A stretch of DNA of 8,395 nt from Candidatus Pacearchaeota archaeon (GTDB lineage Archaea > Nanoarchaeota > Nanoarchaeia > Pacearchaeales > GW2011-AR1). Positions 1 to 6,823 of this stretch are shown here, one piece after another. The stretch spans positions 8,715 to 17,109 of the forward strand of contig NZAS01000043.1 of the NCBI GenBank assembly GCA_002686195.1. The letters run 5' to 3'. Every line of letters starts with the position of its first letter. Position 1 is the first letter of the stretch. Below the pieces are notes generated by a model. That model was not told where the DNA came from, made no database searches, and saw only the letters and a list, made by a program, of their open reading frames with translations. Position numbers and translations under genes: made by a program.

Positions 1-608
1 CCACCCATTTTTTCTATTAAGGATGTTTTAAAAAAATCAAAAGAACCTCTCAAACCACCTGTATTATTGACTATCCCATTAGATAATACATTCCACTCAT
101 CCACAGGCAATTGTGAATAATCATTGGGACCATAATTCTTATCTAAAAATTCTGACATGTGATTTACTGAATAATCATTTCTAATTAATGTATCAAGTCT
201 ATTGTCTAAAACATCTAAAAATAACTCATCACCAATTAAAAAATTATCATCATGTGTTAATAATAATGTCTCATAATCTCTGTAATTAGGATATCTATCT
301 AACCATTGATTTGTTACAACCCAATCCCCACATGTATTTGGTTCCAAATAATATTTCCATCCAAGTTGTTTCAAGTCATCAACAGTTGCTATCTTTTCAT
401 ATAAAATTCTATCTAAATCACACAAACGACTGTCTTCAAGTTGAGAAATGATATTTAATTTTTCAGAAATAGCATATAATGGATCTCTATGTGACACACA
501 GAAATATTCTATATCCCAACCATCAGGTACTTTTTGTTGAACCACTTGTTCATAAAACTTCAATGGAAAATGCCAACCACTAACGACAACCGCAAATTTA
601 TTTTTCAT
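1..608 (-). CDS. Partial protein, possible GT-A-like glycosyltransferase (C-terminus beyond window)
   Basis: An open frame runs without a stop from ATG at 606-608 to the low-coordinate edge, giving 202 visible residues. It begins MKNKFAVVVSGWHFP, a soluble alpha/beta-type start with no signal peptide or membrane segment. THDDN (residues 118-122) follows a hydrophobic strand (ETLLL), as a metal-binding acidic motif does in GT-A glycosyltransferases. A glycine-rich GGLRGSFDFF (184-193) lies downstream. I do not recognise a named family, so the glycosyltransferase call rests on this acidic motif and on its place at the end of a sugar-nucleotide operon. The start is five bases after the aminotransferase stop, and an AAGTAGG ribosome-binding site overlaps that stop, so translation of the two is probably coupled. 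The rest of the protein is outside the window. Confidence 0.6.
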   Translation of the reverse strand, partial: MKNKFAVVVSGWHFPLKFYEQVVQQKVPDGWDIEYFCVSHRDPLYAISEKLNIISQLEDSRLCDLDRILYEKIATVDDLKQLGWKYYLEPNTCGDWVVTNQWLDRYPNYRDYETLLLTHDDNFLIGDELFLDVLDNRLDTLIRNDYSVNHMSEFLDKNYGPNDYSQLPVDEWNVLSNGIVNNTGGLRGSFDFFKTSLIEKMG

Positions 609-612
609 TTTA

Positions 613-619
613 CCTACTT
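613..619 (-). promoter_or_regulatory. Ribosome-binding site of the partial 3'-most gene
   Basis: AAGTAGG on the minus strand lies four bases before the ATG at 608 and contains the TAG stop of the upstream aminotransferase gene. It supports that ATG as the start and suggests stop-start translational coupling. Confidence 0.55.
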
Positions 620-1729
620 ATATTTTTTAATTGTTTCAATTATATACCCAACTTCATCATCAGTTAAATTTTGATGTAATGGTATATTAATAGTTCTATC
701 ATTAACCCATTCTGTATTTGGAAGTTGATTATGCCAAGAGTCGTAATGTTTAATCAAATGTAAAGGGTAATATCTAAACGTAACATATATTCCATTATCT
801 ACCATATATTTAGCAAAATTATCTCTATCTTTCATCTGTAACCAAAATAGGTAATAACTAGTTGTGCAACCATCAAGTGATTCTGGAGGTAAGGTAATCC
901 AATCGACACCACTAAGTTCCGACTTATAGATATTCCAAATATCTTTTCGTCTTTGTATGAAACCACTTAATTTTTTAAGTTGTTCTAAACCAATAGCAGA
1001 AACTATATCATTTGAAATATATCTACCAGAAGTCTTAGCCAAAGTTATCTCCCACCAGATATCCTTACCCTCTTTCATGGAATCTACACCAGACTTATCT
1101 TTATTAGTTAAACCCAAATAACGATATGAAAGAGCTTTATCATAATATTCATCATTTTGAAATGTCATCATTCCCCCATCACCTACTACTAATATTTTCA
1201 TAGCATCAAAACTAAAACATCCAATATCACCCAATGTACCACAATATTTACCTTTATATGATGAATATACAGAATTAGCACTATCTTCTATTATTGCTAA
1301 CCCATCACTTACATCATAAAGCTTATCCATGTCACATGGATGTCCCCCATAATGTAACAACAAAACAGCTTTTGTTTTATTCGTTCTCTTTCTCGAAATT
1401 TCTTCTGGTAAAATATTCAAAGTGTTTTTATCAACATCACAAAATATTGGAATTCCACCGCTGTCAATAATAGCATTTACACAACCGATGAAATTAATAG
1501 AAGGTATTAAAACTTCGTCCCCATCTTGGATACCAACTAATCTCATGGAATCATAGATAGCTGCAGTTGCACAATTATAAGAAAGAGAATATTTAGAATT
1601 AAGTAGATGTCGGAACTGTTTTTCAAACTCTAAAGTCACCTTTGCGGCTCCAATCCACTTTGAATCAAAAACCTTTTCTACTGCAGACAATTCTTCTTGA
1701 CCTAATGAATTAGAAAAAATCGAAATCAT
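614..1729 (-). CDS. DegT/DnrJ/EryC1/StrS family PLP-dependent sugar aminotransferase
   Basis: This 371-residue protein has the usual length for the family, which transfers an amino group from glutamate to a keto-sugar nucleotide in the cytosol. Visible landmarks are SKWIG (23-27), IPSINF (75-80), the PLP-ring aspartate in IEDSANS (D149), and the Schiff-base lysine K178 in FSFDAMKILVVGDGG. A lysine here argues for an aminotransferase rather than a ColD-type dehydratase, which has histidine. The usual FSFH.tK loop carries D-A-M before the lysine. With a GDP-mannose 4,6-dehydratase in the same operon, the obvious substrate is GDP-4-keto-6-deoxymannose, giving GDP-perosamine or a relative. That is inference, since the family's substrate range is wide. 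The ATG at 1729 has a strong AAGAGG site six bases upstream. Confidence 0.9.
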   Translation of the reverse strand: MISIFSNSLGQEELSAVEKVFDSKWIGAAKVTLEFEKQFRHLLNSKYSLSYNCATAAIYDSMRLVGIQDGDEVLIPSINFIGCVNAIIDSGGIPIFCDVDKNTLNILPEEISRKRTNKTKAVLLLHYGGHPCDMDKLYDVSDGLAIIEDSANSVYSSYKGKYCGTLGDIGCFSFDAMKILVVGDGGMMTFQNDEYYDKALSYRYLGLTNKDKSGVDSMKEGKDIWWEITLAKTSGRYISNDIVSAIGLEQLKKLSGFIQRRKDIWNIYKSELSGVDWITLPPESLDGCTTSYYLFWLQMKDRDNFAKYMVDNGIYVTFRYYPLHLIKHYDSWHNQLPNTEWVNDRTINIPLHQNLTDDEVGYIIETIKKYK

Positions 1730-1735
1730 TTGTAA

Positions 1736-1741
1736 CCTCTT
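1736..1741 (-). promoter_or_regulatory. Ribosome-binding site of the aminotransferase gene
   Basis: AAGAGG (minus strand) lies six bases before the ATG at 1729, in the 17-base gap after the radical SAM stop, the largest gap in the window. It fixes the aminotransferase start. Confidence 0.65.
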
Positions 1742-1746
1742 TTAAT

Positions 1747-3816
1747 TTAAACACCAGATGATATCCCCATTTTAGCAGTTATCTCTTTTATGTATTCATA
1801 AACAATATCTTTATCATTCTCGATAGTTTGTGTTCTCTCATATAAAAATTCAGGATGACACTTATAATTACCTTGTGATCTACCTATCCAAGCTGCTTGA
1901 AAACACCATTGTTCGATATCATCTTCTTGAATTTTATTTTCATAAAAATAGTAATCTCTATAATGTCTTAACTTATCAACACCCTTTACATCATTACCAA
2001 AATAATCTTTCCAATCCCATTGTGCTTTATGACTTTTAACTTTCTCATTCCTATCCATACCCATCAATAAAAATACTTGAAAAGAAATCAAGTCATATAA
2101 AACTCCCTTATCAGTAGATAATCCACTCACCGACTCATGAAAATCAATAAATTTTATCATTTCCGATTCCAATTTCTGTGAATCTCGAAGGCATCTTAAC
2201 CAAGTAGCTTCTTCAATAGGCCAAAGAATACTTGCTAATTCAGGATCATGATGGTCCCAACCACCGCCAGAATATCCTTTATCCATATATTCTAATAATA
2301 TTTGATATTCCTTTCCAAATATAGTATCTGGATTTGTTTTACAATACTGTACAAAAGTTTCGTAAAAATTCATAAATTTTAAGTCGTAAGTTTGATTGTA
2401 AAATTTAGAAACATATTCAAAAATTCCCATACTATGAAATGCCTGAGTTACCCATCCATATAAATACATTTCCTTTAAACCATCTAAGTCAAATGAATTT
2501 GTCCCAATAACAATATCTTCAGTTTCTTGAATATCCCCCCTGTTATGGATAGAAGAATGCCATAAATAGATTGGTGAACGAATTGTCTTTATATCATATT
2601 CTTTCACATAATGAGAATCATTCATAGGTGCATTTACAAACACACCACAATTATAAACATAAACAACTGGTCTTGGAAATAATTCCATTAATTGTTCAAG
2701 ACCACCTTTATAAGTTTCAACTGTTTCGCCAGGCATACCCATGATAATTTCAGTATAATTTTCTATTTTCTCTCCTCTGAACATTTTTACTAATTCACCA
2801 AACTTATCAAATTTAATATTCTTCCTTTTAATAATATTTAAAGTGTTAGGATCTAATGATTGAACCGCCAATGTAACTGCTCTTAATAAGTCAGCATCAA
2901 GTAATTCTTTAGCAATAGGAACTATTTTTTCAGAAGCAATCTTCGCCCAAGCAGGCCTTATCCTTCCAGGAAAACCCTTTTTCATTTTTTCTGATTTTAG
3001 TTTCTTGGCTAGTTTTAAATCTCTTTCTACAAATATACCAAAATTTGCATCACAACAATCTATATAAGGTATTTTATTGTCAGCAAACCACTCTATCTCT
3101 TTAAAAAGTCTGTCCATCTCCCATTTTCTAACCTTAGTTTTTGTAGCACTCCCCCAGTCGCAAAATGTACATTGGAATGGGCAGCCTCTATTTGTTTCCC
3201 AAGCAGAAATATAATCAACGCCATCAGCGGGTTCTACTAAATCCCAAATTAAATCAGTTAAATACGGTGATGGTATTTCATCAAGATTTGTAATCCTCGG
3301 CTGTGGTGGCGTTCTATGATTTATAGTCTCAAGTCCATTAATTTTAGAATAATCTTTATCACCAATATACTGTTCAAAAATCTCTTTAATAGTATATTCA
3401 CCCTCTTGATGAACTAATATATCAACCCACGGATAATCTTTAAAAAAATTATTAGTTGAATTTTCAACCCACCCCAATGGAACATCACCTTCATATCTTA
3501 ATGGTACATTTGGTCCACCAAATATAACAGTACAATTGGGGCACTTCTCTTTAACTCTACGAGCTAAGACATTAGTTATCTCCCAATTCCAAACATAACA
3601 TGAACAAAGTAATATATCTGGATTCTCAACACTATCTATATACTCATCTAATTTATTTCTAAATATAAAAGTCTTCTCAAATTGAAAATTATCTTTAATC
3701 ACATCATCTGTCTTAGCATATGCAAACAGAGAAGCAATACTATATGGAAAATGTATAGAACTGCCATACTGATAATTAAATTGAGAACTATATACTTTTA
3801 TTGATTTCATGCTCAT
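1747..3816 (-). CDS. B12-binding-domain-type radical SAM protein
   Basis: This is a 689-residue cytosolic protein from the ATG at 3816. An N-terminal Rossmann-like, cobalamin-binding-type domain (about 1-160) includes DILLCSCYVWNW and FGGPNVPLRY. A radical SAM core follows, with the 4Fe-4S cysteines C212, C216 and C219 in RGCPFQCTFCDWG and a later IIMGMPGET motif (about 358-366). The final 270 residues are Trp- and Tyr-rich and unrecognised. Class members do radical methylation, ring closure or rearrangement. The cobalt-ligating DxHxxG motif is not seen, so any B12 would bind without that histidine. Placed between gmd and a sugar aminotransferase, it may modify a sugar nucleotide or glycan (inference). 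The frame extends upstream to a TTG at 3846 inside gmd, but no ribosome-binding site supports it. ATG 3810 is an equally possible start. Confidence 0.85.
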   Translation of the reverse strand: MSMKSIKVYSSQFNYQYGSSIHFPYSIASLFAYAKTDDVIKDNFQFEKTFIFRNKLDEYIDSVENPDILLCSCYVWNWEITNVLARRVKEKCPNCTVIFGGPNVPLRYEGDVPLGWVENSTNNFFKDYPWVDILVHQEGEYTIKEIFEQYIGDKDYSKINGLETINHRTPPQPRITNLDEIPSPYLTDLIWDLVEPADGVDYISAWETNRGCPFQCTFCDWGSATKTKVRKWEMDRLFKEIEWFADNKIPYIDCCDANFGIFVERDLKLAKKLKSEKMKKGFPGRIRPAWAKIASEKIVPIAKELLDADLLRAVTLAVQSLDPNTLNIIKRKNIKFDKFGELVKMFRGEKIENYTEIIMGMPGETVETYKGGLEQLMELFPRPVVYVYNCGVFVNAPMNDSHYVKEYDIKTIRSPIYLWHSSIHNRGDIQETEDIVIGTNSFDLDGLKEMYLYGWVTQAFHSMGIFEYVSKFYNQTYDLKFMNFYETFVQYCKTNPDTIFGKEYQILLEYMDKGYSGGGWDHHDPELASILWPIEEATWLRCLRDSQKLESEMIKFIDFHESVSGLSTDKGVLYDLISFQVFLLMGMDRNEKVKSHKAQWDWKDYFGNDVKGVDKLRHYRDYYFYENKIQEDDIEQWCFQAAWIGRSQGNYKCHPEFLYERTQTIENDKDIVYEYIKEITAKMGISSGV

Positions 3817-3823
3817 AAATATA

Positions 3824-4801
3824 CTAAAATTTAATGTGAAAGTCAACCCAAAAATTAATCATTTCATCTAACATAGTTTCAAATGTGTATTCCGCCTCAA
3901 ATCCAATAGATTTTAATTTAGAAGAATCTCCCTTCAAATCAGTTAATTCTTCTGGTCTATAATATTTTTCATCTACCCCAACATAATCTTTATAATCTAA
4001 ATCTAATTTAGAAAAAGTATAATCACATAACTCTTTCACAGTATGTGAAATACCTGTAGAACAAACATAATCGCTCGGTTCATCTTGTTGTAATATCAAA
4101 CGCATAGCTCTTACATAATCTTTAGCATGTCCCCAATCACGAGTTGCTTCTAAATTTCCTAACATTAATTTATCAGTAATTCCATGTTTTATCTTAACCG
4201 CCTCCTTTACCACTTTATTAGTAACAAAATTAGTACCTCGTCTTGGTGATTCATGATTAAATAAAATTCCATTACTTAAAAATAAATTATAAGCATGTCT
4301 ATAATTCCTAACTAAATTATAACCAAATACCTTAGCACATCCATAAGGACTTGTTGGATACATCGGCGTGGTTTCTCTTTGAAATCCATCTTCATCAAAC
4401 GAATTACCAAACATCTCAGATGATGATGCCTGATACATTCTGACATTTGGGCACATCAATCTTATAGCTTCCAATAAATTCATAGTCCCAACTGCAACAG
4501 TCTGTGTGGTATAAATTGGTTGGTCAAATGATATCCTTACGTGAGATTGAGCTGCTAAATTATAAATCTCATCGGGTTGTACTCCTTGCAAAACCCTAAC
4601 CAATGACGCCATATCCGTCATATCCGCATAATATAAATTATCTTTTATTGTCTGATAGACATCATCCAACCTAGCAGTCTGATTCTCAGCAACTGAATTC
4701 CTTTTTAAGATTCCATGTACTTCATACCCCCCTTCAAGTAATAACTCCGTTAAATAAGAACCATCTTGTCCATTGATACCGGTAATTAGTGCCTTTCTCA
4801 T
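3824..4801 (-). CDS. gmd: GDP-mannose 4,6-dehydratase
   Basis: It converts GDP-D-mannose to GDP-4-keto-6-deoxy-D-mannose with NADP(H), the entry step to GDP-fucose, rhamnose, perosamine and colitose. The 325 residues form an extended short-chain dehydrogenase. The cofactor-binding GINGQDG is at 8-14, SSSEMFG (126-132) supplies the catalytic hydroxyl and glutamate, and the YxxxK pair is Y153/K157. Two signatures of this family are clear: NHESPRRGTNFVTNK (182-196) and GNLEATRDWGHAKDYV (215-230). It is shorter than the E. coli enzyme (about 370 residues) but all catalytic parts are present. Its ATG overlaps the stop of the upstream fucose-synthase gene (ATGA), with only a weak AAAGAG site seven bases before it, so translation is probably coupled. 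Confidence 0.96.
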   Translation of the reverse strand: MRKALITGINGQDGSYLTELLLEGGYEVHGILKRNSVAENQTARLDDVYQTIKDNLYYADMTDMASLVRVLQGVQPDEIYNLAAQSHVRISFDQPIYTTQTVAVGTMNLLEAIRLMCPNVRMYQASSSEMFGNSFDEDGFQRETTPMYPTSPYGCAKVFGYNLVRNYRHAYNLFLSNGILFNHESPRRGTNFVTNKVVKEAVKIKHGITDKLMLGNLEATRDWGHAKDYVRAMRLILQQDEPSDYVCSTGISHTVKELCDYTFSKLDLDYKDYVGVDEKYYRPEELTDLKGDSSKLKSIGFEAEYTFETMLDEMINFWVDFHIKF

Positions 4802-5700
4802 TTTCTTACTCTTTCATAATTCTCCACAAACCACTCTACTGTTTTCTTCATACCAACCCCTATTGGAGTAAATTCAAAATCTGGCAAATATTTTCTTAGC
4901 TTTGAATTATCAGATGGTTTCCTAAACTGCCCTTCTGGTTTGTCTTTATCAAAAACAACTTTACCTTTAAAATTTAAATTCTTCACAATCAAACCAACCA
5001 TGTCTCCAATGCTTATTTCAGTAGACGGGCTAAAAATAATCGGTTCTACTTCATCGTAATTATTCAATGCCCACTCAGTCAATCTACCAATATCTTCCGA
5101 ATAAATAAACTCCCTCAATGCGTTTCCAGTACCCCATACATTCAAATCTGTACCTTTAAGTTTAGCGAGATAACACTTATGAATTAACATTGGCATGACA
5201 TGACCCTGATGTAAATCAAAATTATCATTAGGTCCATAAATATTTGTTGGTATTACCGACACATAATTAACACCATATTGTTCCTTATACGCTCTACTCT
5301 GAATATCTATCATTCTTTTTGCATATGCATAAGGATAATTAGAATTATGAGGTTCACCTAAATGTATTTTATCTTCAGTAAGTGGATACTCCACATCGTC
5401 TGGAAAAACACAAGTAGATAAAAATGAAACAACTTTCTCAACGCCAACTCTTCGAGATGCCTCCAATACATTTACATTCATCATCATATTATCATAAAAA
5501 TACTCCCCTTTGTAATTCATATTGCCACCCAACCCCCCGACTCTGGCTGCACAATGAATAACCTTATCTGGATTTAATTTTTTAAATAAACTTAACGTAG
5601 ATTTCCAATCTTTTAAATCAACGTCTTTTGTTGATAATTTAACATCCGCATTTATCGTTGAACCTACAAGTCCAGTTCCACCTGTTACTAATATTTTCAT
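4798..5700 (-). CDS. fcl: GDP-L-fucose synthase (GDP-4-keto-6-deoxymannose 3,5-epimerase/4-reductase)
   Basis: It turns the Gmd product into GDP-L-fucose by double epimerisation and NADPH reduction. The 300-residue protein has the nucleotide-binding GGTGLVG (7-13), HCAARVGGLGGN (49-60, a hallmark of this enzyme), STCVFP with S95 and C97, and the YxxxK pair Y124/K128. HVMP carries H167, matching the family's catalytic acid histidine. IYGPNDNF (154-161) and REFIYSEDI (196-204) are also typical. Catalytic Ser, Tyr, Lys, Cys and His are all present, so the enzyme looks intact. The gene precedes gmd, the reverse of the common gmd-fcl order, and overlaps it by four bases. The start at 5700 has a consensus AAGGAG site. 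A relative acting on another GDP-keto-sugar remains possible. Confidence 0.92.
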   Translation of the reverse strand: MKILVTGGTGLVGSTINADVKLSTKDVDLKDWKSTLSLFKKLNPDKVIHCAARVGGLGGNMNYKGEYFYDNMMMNVNVLEASRRVGVEKVVSFLSTCVFPDDVEYPLTEDKIHLGEPHNSNYPYAYAKRMIDIQSRAYKEQYGVNYVSVIPTNIYGPNDNFDLHQGHVMPMLIHKCYLAKLKGTDLNVWGTGNALREFIYSEDIGRLTEWALNNYDEVEPIIFSPSTEISIGDMVGLIVKNLNFKGKVVFDKDKPEGQFRKPSDNSKLRKYLPDFEFTPIGVGMKKTVEWFVENYERVRK

Positions 5701-5702
5701 TT

Positions 5703-6128
5703 CTACTCCTTATATCTGTTTATATAATCACTACAAATTCCCGCACAATTTAATTCTACATCTTTTTGTAATTCCGGTAACACACATATTGAATTAGGTG
5801 TTAATTCTTCCAATGGATAAGTCCAAAAATATCCTTCTGTTGTCATAGTTACCGCATCTCTTTGATGCCAAAAACAATGAGCACCCATTTCATGCAATCT
5901 GTACAATGCTTGGATATTTTTTGCATGACACCACACATCTTCTTTTAAAAAGAAATCTGGATCAACTCTATATTGTGGTCTATCATGTCCAGTCCACCAA
6001 GTATCAGTATACCAAACATCTATTTCTACATCATAACCAGCATCAATTGCTTCTTGACAATACTTTTGGCCATTTTCAAATTGTGGATTCTTACCATCAA
6101 TGTTACCCCTATGTGATATCAAAATCAT
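5703..6128 (-). CDS. Miniature glycerophosphodiester phosphodiesterase-like protein
   Basis: This 141-residue protein resembles the GDPD/PLC-like phosphodiesterase fold and is far shorter than typical GDPDs (about 240 residues or more). It keeps the key acid-base and metal positions: SHRGN with H6 and R7, FEN (E18, N19), VEIDVW (E35, D37) and GHD with H48. The C-terminal GICSDYINRY (130-139) matches the end of the GDPD barrel, which suggests a compacted domain rather than a fragment. No signal peptide or membrane segment is seen, so it should be cytosolic. GDPDs cleave glycerophosphodiesters to glycerol 3-phosphate and an alcohol, but the substrate here is unknown and may be a sugar phosphodiester (inference). 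It overlaps the upstream dehydrogenase gene by ATGA and ends two bases before fcl. Confidence 0.75.
   Translation of the reverse strand: MILISHRGNIDGKNPQFENGQKYCQEAIDAGYDVEIDVWYTDTWWTGHDRPQYRVDPDFFLKEDVWCHAKNIQALYRLHEMGAHCFWHQRDAVTMTTEGYFWTYPLEELTPNSICVLPELQKDVELNCAGICSDYINRYKE
5706..5711 (-). promoter_or_regulatory. Ribosome-binding site of fcl
   Basis: A consensus AAGGAG (minus strand) lies five bases before the fcl ATG and is formed by the last codons of the phosphodiesterase-like gene. It confirms the fcl start and is the best ribosome-binding site in the window. Confidence 0.75.
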
Positions 6129-6823
6129 TTTGAATCCCTTAAATCAATATAACCACCTGACTCCATCTTGGGTAAATCAGAAACCAATCTGATAATATCC
6201 ACAGCAACATCAGCTGGTTGTCGTGTAGTCCCATTAGTACTACTTTCTATAAATTTTTTTGTTTCTGGAAAGTCATTGACATCAACTTCACTACATAAAT
6301 AATCTTGCATTCCTGTACCGACTAAACCAGGTGCTACAGACATAAAGTGTGTCTGAGGTACATCTTTAGAGTAAACTTGCATCATCATTCTCAAAGCAGC
6401 TTTGCTAATTGAATAACCACCCCAACCTTTATAAGTTTTTTCACTTGCACCAGATGACATACATACGACTTGTTTAACATTTACCCCCATCTGAAATAAA
6501 TTATCTAATATCAACTTATTTGAAAACACATTTATATTCATAATCTTATCTAATTCAGTCATACTAAAATTATCAAAAGTTTTTATCTTACCTAAGATAC
6601 CCGCATTTAATATCACCAAATCAAAATTAGTTTCTCCATTTAATAAATTTGTCAATCTTCTACCATAGTGTTCAAATGATAACATATTTAAATCAAGAAG
6701 TATATGATTACAATCCGTAACTCTTGTCCTACTTAAACCATACACATTGTGACCAAGTTTTAAATACTCATCTTTCAATGATCTACCCAAACCAAAACTA
6801 ACACCTGTGATTAAAATATTCAT
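6125..6823 (-). CDS. Short-chain dehydrogenase/reductase (SDR)
   Basis: This 232-residue classical SDR is a cytosolic NAD(P)-dependent oxidoreductase. The cofactor motif TGVSFGLG is at 6-13, LDLN (43-46) sits where adenine is contacted, NAG is at 73-75, and the catalytic residues are S123 or S124 with Y137 and K141 in YSISK. VAPGLVGTGM (163-172) is the usual post-active-site loop. SRTR (31-34) after the second strand suggests NADP(H). The start at 6823 overlaps the aldolase stop (ATGA) and has an AGAGGA site nine bases before it. Its position beside an aldolase and a CMP-transferase suggests reduction or oxidation of a sugar-acid intermediate. The substrate cannot be read from the sequence. 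Confidence 0.9.
   Translation of the reverse strand: MNILITGVSFGLGRSLKDEYLKLGHNVYGLSRTRVTDCNHILLDLNMLSFEHYGRRLTNLLNGETNFDLVILNAGILGKIKTFDNFSMTELDKIMNINVFSNKLILDNLFQMGVNVKQVVCMSSGASEKTYKGWGGYSISKAALRMMMQVYSKDVPQTHFMSVAPGLVGTGMQDYLCSEVDVNDFPETKKFIESSTNGTTRQPADVAVDIIRLVSDLPKMESGGYIDLRDSK
6135..6140 (-). promoter_or_regulatory. Ribosome-binding site of the phosphodiesterase-like gene
   Basis: AAGGGA (minus strand) lies six bases before the ATG at 6128, inside the end of the SDR gene. It supports the 141-residue length, so the short size is not caused by a misplaced start. Confidence 0.6.

Noticed and set aside
1830..2039. Plus-strand open frame of 69 codons
   Set aside because: It lies wholly inside the radical SAM gene on the opposite strand, has no family resemblance and is best explained as an antisense shadow.
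3814..3821. CATAAATA on the plus strand, resembling the T4-type late promoter TATAAATA
   Set aside because: It points away from all genes in the window, has one mismatch, and such strings occur by chance in AT-rich DNA.
3817..3846. Ten-residue N-terminal extension of the radical SAM protein from a TTG at 3846
   Set aside because: It overlaps the end of gmd, has no properly spaced ribosome-binding site, and the family-like sequence begins at the ATG codons at 3816 or 3810.
5703..6128. Phosphodiesterase-like gene as a truncated pseudogene
   Set aside because: It has its own ribosome-binding site, coupled neighbours, complete N-terminal catalytic motifs and a family-like C-terminus, and no leftover coding sequence lies next to it.
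5906..6133. Plus-strand open frame of 75 codons
   Set aside because: It is antisense to the phosphodiesterase-like gene, whose conserved motifs show that the minus strand is coding.
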